In this document: piece after piece, positions 1 through 7,096 of the stretch
Layout of the letters: each line of letters begins with the position of its first letter
Numbering within the stretch: the stretch's first letter is position 1
Source of the DNA: an uncultured Catenibacterium sp.
Lineage (GTDB): Bacteria; Bacillota_I; Bacilli_A; Erysipelotrichales; Coprobacillaceae
Length of the DNA: 14,169 bases
Assembly: GCA_900764725.1 (NCBI GenBank)
Contig: CAAFPB010000329.1
Coordinates: 1-14,169, forward strand
Reading direction: 5' to 3'
Made by a program: the position numbers and the translations under genes
Notes under the pieces: generated by a model
The model's input: the letters and a program-made list of their open reading frames with translations, nothing else
The model's database searches: none
What the model was told of the DNA's origin: nothing

Positions 1-1212
1 AATAACAAGTCCTTTTTCATACTTATCACTGAGTTCATAATCAACATTATCAGAAACCTTATAGCCTTTATCAATTAATAAAGCTGTTGCTTCTTTTTCA
101 GTCTTACCAACTAAATCCATCATAGTACCGTCTTTATTACCACCAAGTAAGAAGAATCCTGCTACAATCGCAAGACATACAACAACTGCACCAATGGCTG
201 CACCTATCGCAATCTTCTTTTTCTTATCCACTGGTTCTTTTTTCTTTTCTTTTTCTGGTTCAATTTCTTCTATTTCTGTTTTTGTTTCTTCAGGATCTAA
301 AGGTGCTGTTTTAGTAAAGAACTGCGAGTCAGTCGCAATGATTGTTGGATCATTATTGACTTGATCAAAGCTTAATTTAGGCTCATCTAAACGATCTAGA
401 CATGTTTCTAAATCATCTAACATATCATCAGCACACTGATAACGATTATTTGTATTCTTTGCAGTGGCTTTAATAATAATATTTTCTACTGACTGTGGAA
501 TAGCTGGATTATAAGCACGTACTGATGGTATTTCATCACGCATATGCTTCAAAGCAATATTTACTGGAGATTCTCCATTAAATGGTACATCTCCTCTAAG
601 TAATTCATAGAATACAACACCTAATGCATAAATATCACTCTGTGGTGTTGCTTTTTCACCTCTTGCGATTTCAGGTGCAAGATAATGAAGTGAACCCATG
701 ATTGTATCTGTCTGAGTCACCTGTGATAAAGACTGGATAGAAGCAATCCCAAAATCTGCAATCTTTACAATACCAGAATCAGTGACAAGAATATTCTGAG
801 GCTTTAAGTCACGATGGACAATACCCATAGAATGGGCAAGTGCAGTGGCTGATACAACCTGTTTCATAATATCTACTGCTTCTACATAATGAAGTGCACC
901 ACGCTTATTAATTAATTCTTTTAAAGTCTGACCACGTACATATTCCATGACAATATAGTAAAGATCATCTTCTTCACCTACATCATAGATTTCTACAATA
1001 TTACGATGACATAGTGCAGCTGCTGCACGTGCTTCACGATGGAAACGTGTAATATAAATAGGATCTCCTGTTAAAGAAGAACGAAGTATTTTTACAGCTA
1101 CTTCTCTTTTTAATATATCATCATATGCAAGATAGACATCTGCCATACCGCCTTGGCCAATTAATTCTTTTAATTCATAACGGTCAGCAAGAATACGTCC
1201 TTTTTCACTCAT
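1..1212 (-). CDS. prkC: PASTA-domain Ser/Thr protein kinase PrkC/StkP (3' end cut by window edge)
   Basis: Membrane Ser/Thr kinase that senses muropeptides or lipid II through extracellular PASTA repeats and phosphorylates cell-wall, division and translation proteins. The frame is open for 404 codons from the ATG at 1212 to the left edge, with no stop. Visible parts: glycine loop GQGGMADVY (19-27), catalytic Lys41, HRDLKPQN (133-140), DFG (153-155), an activation loop with Thr166/168/170, and the APE motif near 179-181. An acidic and lysine-rich juxtamembrane stretch leads to one membrane helix at about 334-356. The first PASTA repeat starts near 362 with a DLVGKTEKEA-like motif and is cut at the edge. 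The start is supported by the SD AGAAGGGAG; the ATG lies one base after the prpC stop (TAAGATG). It pairs with the PrpC phosphatase just upstream, the standard Bacillota arrangement. Identification is firm; the number of PASTA repeats is unknown. Confidence 0.95.
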   Translation of the reverse strand, partial: MSEKGRILADRYELKELIGQGGMADVYLAYDDILKREVAVKILRSSLTGDPIYITRFHREARAAAALCHRNIVEIYDVGEEDDLYYIVMEYVRGQTLKELINKRGALHYVEAVDIMKQVVSATALAHSMGIVHRDLKPQNILVTDSGIVKIADFGIASIQSLSQVTQTDTIMGSLHYLAPEIARGEKATPQSDIYALGVVFYELLRGDVPFNGESPVNIALKHMRDEIPSVRAYNPAIPQSVENIIIKATAKNTNNRYQCADDMLDDLETCLDRLDEPKLSFDQVNNDPTIIATDSQFFTKTAPLDPEETKTEIEEIEPEKEKKKEPVDKKKKIAIGAAIGAVVVCLAIVAGFFLLGGNKDGTMMDLVGKTEKEATALLIDKGYKVSDNVDYELSDKYEKGLVI

Positions 1213-1213
1213 C

Positions 1214-1942
1214 TTATGATTCTCCCTTCTCAATTAATAAAACACCAATATTATCTAATCCACCAAATTCATTGGCTGATTGAATGAGTCTTTCTGTTTT
1301 ATGATTGACTGATTCATCTTCTTTTAAGATATCTTCAATCTGTTGCGATGAGAGTGAATTATATAATCCATCTGAACAGAGCAATATTGCACGATAATCT
1401 TCTTCAATCTTATAAAAAGAAATACGTAATGCTTCTTTAATACCAATCGCCTGCACTAATACATTTCTTTTAGGATGATGAGAGGCTTCTTCTTGATTAA
1501 TGAGACCTCTTTTAAGTAATTCATTCACAAAAGTATCATCTGTTGTGATCTGCTTTAATGTATCACTATATAAGTAAGCTCTACTATCTCCTACATGAGA
1601 GATATAAGTATTCTTTCCATCCATATAACAGATGACAATTGTTGTACCCATACCTGCATATTCACTATGCATATCACTTTCTTTATTCAATAAATCATTT
1701 GCGGTTAATAATAAAGAAGAAATCCAGGCATGAATAGATTCATCATCAATAAAAGGTGAATGGTCAAAAAAATGATCAATAATATAATTACTTACAAGCA
1801 TACTTGCAACATCACCTGCAAGATGACCACCCATTCCATCACATAGCACACCAACAATTTCATGGTCTTTGATTTTATAAACTGCTCTATCTTGATTGAC
1901 TGATCTTTTATTTCCGATATCAGTCATCGCGGAGATAACCAT
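1214..1942 (-). CDS. prpC: PP2C-type Ser/Thr protein phosphatase PrpC/Stp
   Basis: Metal-dependent (Mn/Mg) cytoplasmic phosphatase that reverses PrkC phosphorylation. The 242-aa product, the usual length for the family, carries the PP2C metal-binding motifs in order: NQDR (Asp18), CDGMGGH (Asp35), GDSRAY (118-123), CSDGLYN (Asp191) and the terminal DN (Asp230). HPKRNVLVQAIG around 156-167 matches the bacterial PrpC signature. The frame extends 21 codons further upstream to 2005, but that segment lies inside the rlmN 3' end. The ATG at 1942 is preceded by AGAAAGGAG and by the rlmN stop (TAATATG), so it is the better start. There is one base between each pair of genes in rlmN-prpC-prkC, implying cotranscription and translational coupling. 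Confidence 0.95.
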   Translation of the reverse strand: MVISAMTDIGNKRSVNQDRAVYKIKDHEIVGVLCDGMGGHLAGDVASMLVSNYIIDHFFDHSPFIDDESIHAWISSLLLTANDLLNKESDMHSEYAGMGTTIVICYMDGKNTYISHVGDSRAYLYSDTLKQITTDDTFVNELLKRGLINQEEASHHPKRNVLVQAIGIKEALRISFYKIEEDYRAILLCSDGLYNSLSSQQIEDILKEDESVNHKTERLIQSANEFGGLDNIGVLLIEKGES

Positions 1943-1943
1943 A

Positions 1944-2972
1944 TTATGCTCCTTTCTCTCTTTTTGCACGTAACTGTCCACATGCACCGTCAATATCACG
2001 GCCATGTTCTTTTCTTAATGTACAATTAATATGTAAACGAATGAGTTCATCCTTGAATGCAGTAATTGTATGACCTAAAGACTGCTTATAGCCATGTTCA
2101 TCAACAGGGTTATAAGGAATCAAGTTCACATAAACATTTAATCCACGAAGATAATGTGCTAACTGACGCGCATACTTAATATCATCATTGACATCCTTCA
2201 ATAAAATATATTCAAGAGTAACACGACGGTTTGTACGTTCAATATATGTCTTGATGGCATCTCTTAAGTCATCCATATTGTAACGTTTGTTGATTGGCAT
2301 GAGTTCATTACGGATTTCATCATTAGGTGCATGTAAGCTAATAGCTAAGTTAACCTGGATTGGTTCATGAGAGAAACGTTCAATTCCAGGAATTAAACCA
2401 CATGTAGAAATAGTGAGGTGTCTTGCACCAATTGCTAGGCCATGCGGTTCATTCACTGTATAGATAAAGTTCATGACTTCATCATAGTTATCAAATGGTT
2501 CACCTGTACCCATAACAACTACATGAGTCACTCTTTCCTTTAAATCATTCATAACAGTCAATACCTGTTTCACGATTTCACCACTTGTTAAGTTACGCTG
2601 TTTCTTTAATAATCCAGATGCACAGAATGAACAGCCCATATTACAGCCAAGCTGACTTGTAACACATAATGAACGACCATAAGTCTGAATCATTAATACT
2701 GTTTCAATCAGTCCACCATCTTCTAATTCTAGAAGATATTTTGTAGTTCCATCACGAGCAACCTGTTTTTCCTTAATAGTTAAAAGTGCATCACTGAAAT
2801 GATTAGAAAGTGTTTCTTGAAGTTCTTTAGAAAGATTTGTCATCTGATGAAAATCATAGACATTCTTTACATAAATCCATTCATAAATCTGTTTTGCACG
2901 GAATGGTTTTTGTCCGAGTGCTTTTAGTTCTTCTTTTAATTGTTCGAGTGTTAAGTCATAAATTGATTTCAT
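1944..2972 (-). CDS. rlmN: Radical SAM dual-specificity RNA methyltransferase RlmN
   Basis: Methylates C2 of A2503 in 23S rRNA and A37 in a set of tRNAs, using a radical SAM [4Fe-4S] cluster and a methylated cysteine intermediate. The 342-aa product has an N-terminal helical RNA-binding region with KPFRAKQI (22-29), the cluster motif Cx3Cx2C (Cys110, Cys114, Cys117), GTGEPF (155-160) and the paired cysteines Cys103 and Cys331, the latter in GRDIDGACGQLR. The two-cysteine mechanism is established for E. coli RlmN. Cfr, which methylates C8, is a close relative; the overall pattern favours the housekeeping enzyme. ATG codons lie at 2975 and 2972 (ATGATG). The second has better spacing from the AAAAGGA SD. 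The rsmB stop overlaps these codons, so the genes are translationally coupled. An upstream in-frame ATG at 2996 is unlikely because it precedes the SD. Confidence 0.95.
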   Translation of the reverse strand: MKSIYDLTLEQLKEELKALGQKPFRAKQIYEWIYVKNVYDFHQMTNLSKELQETLSNHFSDALLTIKEKQVARDGTTKYLLELEDGGLIETVLMIQTYGRSLCVTSQLGCNMGCSFCASGLLKKQRNLTSGEIVKQVLTVMNDLKERVTHVVVMGTGEPFDNYDEVMNFIYTVNEPHGLAIGARHLTISTCGLIPGIERFSHEPIQVNLAISLHAPNDEIRNELMPINKRYNMDDLRDAIKTYIERTNRRVTLEYILLKDVNDDIKYARQLAHYLRGLNVYVNLIPYNPVDEHGYKQSLGHTITAFKDELIRLHINCTLRKEHGRDIDGACGQLRAKREKGA

Positions 2973-4216
2973 CATACATCCTTTTCTAACAGACACATAT
3001 AAAAGCCATCACTATGATATTCATATGGAAGTATAGTACGTTCTTCTACCACATGCATATCGGGATGCTTCTTTATAAATTTTTCAATCTGTTTTTCGTT
3101 TTCTTTTTTATTTATAGTGCACGTACTATACACTATATTACCACCTTTTATACATAAAGAATATGCATTTTCTAGTAATTTTGCTTGAATAAGAATGATT
3201 TCATCCATTGCATTAGAGTCATGGTACTTGATTTCAGGCTTTCTAGAGAGTACTCCAAGTCCAGAACAAGGTCCATCTAAGAGTATTTTTGTATACTGTT
3301 TATTAAAAATAGAGAGGTCTGTACTGTCTCCTGTATGGACATGAATATTCGTTAATCCAAGTCTATCCGCATTATCTTTAATAAGTTTTGCTTTATGAGG
3401 ATAAAGGTCATAAACATCTACAATACCTTTATTATTCATTAAAGTACCAAGGTGTGTTGTTTTAGAGCCAGGTGCACCACACATATCTAAGACAACATCT
3501 TCTTCACTAGGGTTAAGCATGCGTGCGACCATCTGTGAAGATTCATCCTGAATAGTCACTAAGCCTTCTTTAAAAGCTTTAGTATGCGCAATATTGCCTT
3601 CCTTTAATAAAACACTATCTGGTGATAAATAACCTGGAGTAAATTCTGGATACTTCTTTAAGAATTCCTCACGTGATATCTTATAGGTATTGACACGACC
3701 ACTTTTTAAAGGCACTTCATTATCAGCAGTCAGAATCTTTTCAGTTATTTCAATGCCATATTGGGCATTGAGCATCTTCACTAGCCATAATGGATGACTT
3801 GTAGAAATAGATAAACGTTCATCATGATCTAAATCATCAAAAGATCTTGTTTCTTTAAAACAGTTATGGAGAATCGCATTGATCATGCCTCCTGCTCTTT
3901 TGTTTCTTCTTTCTTTAATAATATCTACTGCTTCATTTACTATTGCATAATCTGGTGTATCTAGATAGAAATGCTGGTATAAACTCATTAACAGAAGCAT
4001 TCTTTCTACTACTTTTAAACGTGTATGAATATGTGGTTCTAATTGATATTCTAAATATAAACGATTCTGAATTGTGCCATATACAAGTGCTGTAATCAAA
4101 CCTCTTTCTGAGGGTGAGAAGTCTTTTGTAAGAGTATGGTTTAAAGTAATGTTTAAATAGCTCTCATTCTTTTCATAATCAATGAGTATATCTAATGCTG
4201 TGTCTCTTTCTTTCAT
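2972..4216 (-). CDS. rsmB: 16S rRNA (cytosine-967-C5) methyltransferase RsmB
   Basis: SAM-dependent m5C methyltransferase acting on 16S rRNA position 967 (E. coli numbering). The 414-aa product has an N-terminal NusB-like helical RNA-binding domain (about 1-130) and a C-terminal Rossmann methyltransferase domain. That domain shows the SAM-binding motif LDMCGAPGSKTTH (243-255), motif IV DGPCSGLG (314-321, Cys317) and motif VI STCT (Cys366). The two cysteines are the conserved pair of RNA m5C methyltransferases. DGFYMCLLEK near the C-terminus is also typical. The ATG at 4216 lies one base after the priA stop (TAATATG) but lacks an obvious SD. A TTG at 4255 sits 5 nt behind a perfect AAAAGGAGG within the priA tail and would add 13 residues, so the start is uncertain. 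In B. subtilis def and fmt separate priA from rsmB; here they are absent. Confidence 0.94.
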   Translation of the reverse strand: MKERDTALDILIDYEKNESYLNITLNHTLTKDFSPSERGLITALVYGTIQNRLYLEYQLEPHIHTRLKVVERMLLLMSLYQHFYLDTPDYAIVNEAVDIIKERRNKRAGGMINAILHNCFKETRSFDDLDHDERLSISTSHPLWLVKMLNAQYGIEITEKILTADNEVPLKSGRVNTYKISREEFLKKYPEFTPGYLSPDSVLLKEGNIAHTKAFKEGLVTIQDESSQMVARMLNPSEEDVVLDMCGAPGSKTTHLGTLMNNKGIVDVYDLYPHKAKLIKDNADRLGLTNIHVHTGDSTDLSIFNKQYTKILLDGPCSGLGVLSRKPEIKYHDSNAMDEIILIQAKLLENAYSLCIKGGNIVYSTCTINKKENEKQIEKFIKKHPDMHVVEERTILPYEYHSDGFYMCLLEKDV

Positions 4217-4217
4217 A

Positions 4218-6404
4218 TTAATATGTGGAATACGGATTAAAGTCGCATGCCACAATAACACCTCCTTTTCTTGTACGATTATAATAATCATCAATGATAC
4301 TTAATTGTTCATAGATGGGCTTTGATTCTATATATTTAATAAGAATTCTTTCACGATAGATATCCTGCATCTTAAAGGTAGATTGAGGACCTATGATTCG
4401 AACCTTTTCTAGATGTTCTTTTAAGTATTGACTAATATCCAAGGCAGTTGTATGAACATTCTTAGGCGAGCGTGATTGTACTATAACAGAGACCAAATGA
4501 CAATATGGTGGGTATTTGGCTTTCTTTCTAAATGCTATCTCTTCTTTAAAGAATGCATCATAATCCTGCTTCACTGCTGCTTTAATGGCATAATGTTCTG
4601 GATTGAATGTCTGAATCATCACAGTGCCTTGTTTTTCTCCTCGCCCACTTCTTCCAGCCACCTGACAAAGTAACTGGAATGTACGTTCAGAGGCTCTAAA
4701 GTCTGGAACCATTAAAGATAAATCAGCCATGAGTACGCCTACAAATGTGACATTGGAGAAATCAAGTCCTTTCGCAATCATCTGTGTACCTAACATGATA
4801 TCTGCTTTATGTTCTTCAAAATCTTTTAAGAGTTTCAAATGAGTATTCTTATTACGTGTTGTATCAAAATCAAAACGTATGATACGTGCTTGAGGATATT
4901 GTTTTTCTAATTCTTCTTCTATTTTCTGTGTACCATAACCGATCTTTTTTAGATGTGTACCACCACAATTTGGACAAGCACGTGGTGTAGGAATGAAATA
5001 TTCACATAAGTGACATTTCAATCTATTTTCAGCTTTATGATAAGTAAGTGTGACATCACAATGAGGACAGCGTATTGGTTCATTACATGATTCACATTTA
5101 ATAAAGGATGCATAACCTCTCTTATTTAAGAGAATCATTGCCTGTTCTCCTTTATCTAGTGTTTCCTGTAATCTCTGCTTCATTCTTTGAGACATCAATG
5201 AATAGTTACCTTGACGGGATTCATTACCCATATCTACTACTTCACAATAAGGTAAAGGTTTCCCATTAATTCTTTGTTTCATCTCAAATAAGCCATATAC
5301 ACCCTTTTTAGCACGGGCATATGTTTCTACTGAAGGTGTGGCACTGCCTAAGACGATCTTTGCATGATTCTTTTCTGCACGCATCTTCGCAATTGAGAGT
5401 GTATGATAGCGTGGTGTATTATCTTGTTTGTAGCTCATATCATGTTCTTCATCCATGATAATAAGACCAAGATTTTCTACTGGCGCAAAGATGGCAGAAC
5501 GTGCACCCACTACAATACGGGCTTCACCTTTTTTTATACGACGATATTCATCATACTTTTCTCCTTGAGATAAACGTGAATGGATAATCGCAACTTCATC
5601 ATGAAAACGTTCCTTAAAAACTCGTTCCATCATTGGTGTCAAAGAGATTTCAGGTACAAGCATGAGTACTGTCTTATTTTCTTCTAACATCTTTTTAGTT
5701 AAAGCGATATAGACTTCTGTTTTACCTGAACCAGTCACACCATGAATAAGTGAAATCATTTGAGAAGTGTCTAATACACCTTTCACAACACTTGTTTGAA
5801 GAGGAGTTAAAGTAATCTTATTATTAATCTTTAAGTTGTTACCTGCATAAGGATCACGCTGTACTTCTTTATTATATATTTCAACTAGCCCCTGTTTTTC
5901 TAGGGAAGTAATAACACTTCTAGAATAAGGAATATCTTTAAGAAACATTTCTCCTTTTTCTACTAACAGACGGAATGCTTCTTGCTGTTTAGTTGTTTTA
6001 GGTGTACCTGAATTAATGACTCTTACACATGCAATTGTTTTAATACCAACCATCTTATGAGTAGATGGTTTTAATGTGCCAGGAAGCATTGCCTGGAAAC
6101 AGGCAATTAAAGGACATAGAGTCATCTTTGACATACGATGAGCAAGAGTGATGAGTTCATTATTAAGCAAAGGAGCTTCATCAATGACTGAATAAATATA
6201 AGAATACTTAAAGCCATCTCTTTCTTCTAATTCTTTTTGAGTTAAATCAACTTCTTCTACAGATAATACATATCCAACAACCTGTCGATGATTAAAAGGA
6301 ACTTGAACACGTATTCCAGTTAAAATAGGCTTCTTAGATAAATAAGAAAAACCACGGTCTAATGCCTGAACAGGATGTTCTATCAATACTTCTACTTTAA
6401 ACAT
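4218..6404 (-). CDS. priA: Primosomal protein N' (replication restart helicase PriA)
   Basis: SF2 3'-5' DNA helicase that recognises abandoned forks and reloads the replicative helicase. At 728 aa it is somewhat shorter than B. subtilis PriA (about 805) but complete. The order is: N-terminal 3'-DNA-binding domain (about 1-100), winged-helix region, Walker A GVTGSGKT (222-229), DEEH box (318-321), GSATPS motif III (353-358), and a zinc-binding insertion with eight cysteines in four pairs (437/440, 446/449, 464/467, 477/480). Helicase lobe 2 follows, with GTQMIAKGLDF (539-549) and QVAGRSGRG (581-589), then a C-terminal domain ending DFNPYSTY. The ATG follows a perfect AGGAGGTGA SD. That SD lies right behind the T-tract of a hairpin at the end of gmk. 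rsmB starts one base after the stop, or inside the gene. Confidence 0.96.
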   Translation of the reverse strand: MFKVEVLIEHPVQALDRGFSYLSKKPILTGIRVQVPFNHRQVVGYVLSVEEVDLTQKELEERDGFKYSYIYSVIDEAPLLNNELITLAHRMSKMTLCPLIACFQAMLPGTLKPSTHKMVGIKTIACVRVINSGTPKTTKQQEAFRLLVEKGEMFLKDIPYSRSVITSLEKQGLVEIYNKEVQRDPYAGNNLKINNKITLTPLQTSVVKGVLDTSQMISLIHGVTGSGKTEVYIALTKKMLEENKTVLMLVPEISLTPMMERVFKERFHDEVAIIHSRLSQGEKYDEYRRIKKGEARIVVGARSAIFAPVENLGLIIMDEEHDMSYKQDNTPRYHTLSIAKMRAEKNHAKIVLGSATPSVETYARAKKGVYGLFEMKQRINGKPLPYCEVVDMGNESRQGNYSLMSQRMKQRLQETLDKGEQAMILLNKRGYASFIKCESCNEPIRCPHCDVTLTYHKAENRLKCHLCEYFIPTPRACPNCGGTHLKKIGYGTQKIEEELEKQYPQARIIRFDFDTTRNKNTHLKLLKDFEEHKADIMLGTQMIAKGLDFSNVTFVGVLMADLSLMVPDFRASERTFQLLCQVAGRSGRGEKQGTVMIQTFNPEHYAIKAAVKQDYDAFFKEEIAFRKKAKYPPYCHLVSVIVQSRSPKNVHTTALDISQYLKEHLEKVRIIGPQSTFKMQDIYRERILIKYIESKPIYEQLSIIDDYYNRTRKGGVIVACDFNPYSTY
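4253..4269 (-). promoter_or_regulatory. Strong SD plus in-frame TTG, alternative rsmB start inside priA
   Basis: On the minus strand AAAAGGAGG (4269-4261) is followed after five bases by TTG (4255-4253), in frame with rsmB. The downstream ATG at 4216 has no comparable SD. The same bases encode Lys-Gly-Gly-Val of the PriA tail, so the match could be a by-product of PriA coding. If the TTG is used, RsmB gains 13 residues and overlaps priA by 38 bp. Confidence 0.45.
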
Positions 6405-6417
6405 AAAATCACCTCCT

Positions 6418-6446
6418 AAAAAAGAAAAAGCAGCCAGATGGCTACT
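6418..6446 (-). terminator. Intrinsic terminator-like hairpin between gmk and priA
   Basis: On the minus strand AGTAGCC and GGCTGCT form a 7-bp stem (6446-6440 with 6435-6429, one G-T pair) around the loop ATCT. It is followed by TTTTTCTTTTTT (6429-6418). The stem contains the gmk stop codon. The T-tract runs directly into the priA SD, so no promoter fits between hairpin and priA. It is either a leaky terminator that lowers priA-prkC expression relative to gmk, or a 3'-end stability or processing element. Confidence 0.65.
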
Positions 6447-7005
6447 TCATGTTCTCTTCGATAATCTTGACAATATCATCTTTAGCACGCATTACATCAT
6501 CGTTCACCACTACATGCTTATACTGATCTTTTGTCGCAATTTCTCTTCTTGCTTTATCAAGACGTTCTTTAATAACATCTTCAGCTTCTGTTCTACGTCC
6601 ACGAATACGTTTTTCTAATTCTTCCATTGAAGGTGGTACTAAGAAGATTGTAAGAGCATCTGGTACTTTCTTCATAACCTGAAGTGCACCCTGTACTTCA
6701 ATCTCTAATACAACATTCTTACCTTCATCTAGTAGCTGATCTACATAGGCTTTAGGTGTTCCATAGTAATTACCTACAAACTGTGCGTATTCTAGTAATT
6801 CACCCTGCTCAATCTTTTTCTTGAATGTATCAACGTCTACAAAGAAATAATCGATCCCTTCTCTTTCGCCAGGTCTCTTATAACGTGTAGTCATTGAAAT
6901 AGAATATGCAAGGTTTAATGATTCTTCTTTAAATAGTTGTTCTCTGACTGTTCCTTTGCCTACGCCGCTAGGTCCACTCAGGATAATTAGAAGGCCTCTT
7001 TTCAC
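6442..7005 (-). CDS. gmk: Guanylate kinase
   Basis: Phosphorylates GMP to GDP with ATP in the cytoplasm; it is essential for GTP/dGTP supply and linked to (p)ppGpp control in Bacillota. The 187-aa product has the P-loop GPSGVGKGT (10-18), the GMP-binding region MTTRYKRPGEREGIDYFF (38-55), EIEVQGALQV (101-110) and the lid RIRGRRTEAEDVIKERL (133-149). The start codon is GTG. An in-frame TAA lies immediately upstream, so no longer start exists, and AAGGGGA sits nine bases before the GTG. It is the first gene of the minus-strand cluster, with its own promoter facing rqcH. A hairpin follows its stop. In B. subtilis rpoZ and coaBC come next; here priA follows after 37 bases. Confidence 0.96.
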   Translation of the reverse strand: MKRGLLIILSGPSGVGKGTVREQLFKEESLNLAYSISMTTRYKRPGEREGIDYFFVDVDTFKKKIEQGELLEYAQFVGNYYGTPKAYVDQLLDEGKNVVLEIEVQGALQVMKKVPDALTIFLVPPSMEELEKRIRGRRTEAEDVIKERLDKARREIATKDQYKHVVVNDDVMRAKDDIVKIIEENMK

Positions 7006-7029
7006 TTATCTACATCCCCTTTTTAAGTA

Positions 7030-7058
7030 ATCCTACATGAATAAAACAGTGATGTCAA
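7030..7058 (-). promoter_or_regulatory. Predicted sigma-A promoter of gmk
   Basis: On the minus strand a perfect -35 TTGACA (7058-7053) is separated by 17 bp from the -10 TAGGAT (7035-7030, four of six consensus positions). Predicted transcription start is near 7023, giving a leader of about 18 nt to the GTG. The -35 overlaps that proposed for rqcH on the other strand. Confidence 0.55.
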
Positions 7059-7080
7059 ACACTTTTAAATATGTTATACT
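7052..7080 (+). promoter_or_regulatory. Predicted extended -10 promoter of rqcH-pgeF
   Basis: TATACT (7075-7080) is preceded by TGT (7072-7074), the extended -10 pattern. With a 17-bp spacer the -35 is ATGTCA (7052-7057, four of six). The predicted start near 7087 leaves only about 10 nt before the rqcH ATG at 7097, with the SD GGGTG (7086-7090) almost at the 5' end. Confidence 0.55.
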
Positions 7081-7096
7081 AAGTCGGGTGATGAAT

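Noticed and set aside
1943..2005. Upstream extension of prpC to 2005
   Set aside because: These codons lie within the rlmN 3' end; the ATG at 1942 has a good SD and begins at the conserved PP2C N-terminus.
1944..2972. Cfr-type antibiotic resistance methyltransferase
   Set aside because: Shares the Cx3Cx2C fold, but the housekeeping gene neighbourhood, length and motifs fit RlmN; no resistance or mobile context.
4476..4673. 65-codon plus-strand ORF
   Set aside because: Lies entirely inside priA on the opposite strand, where the PriA helicase and C-terminal motifs are conserved; low-complexity translation without family resemblance. A shadow frame.
7037..7096. N-terminal extension of rqcH from the ATG at 7037
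   Set aside because: The 20 extra codons overlap both promoter elements, have no SD and do not match RqcH homologues. From 7097 the conserved Asp-Arg pair falls at 97/98 as in B. subtilis.
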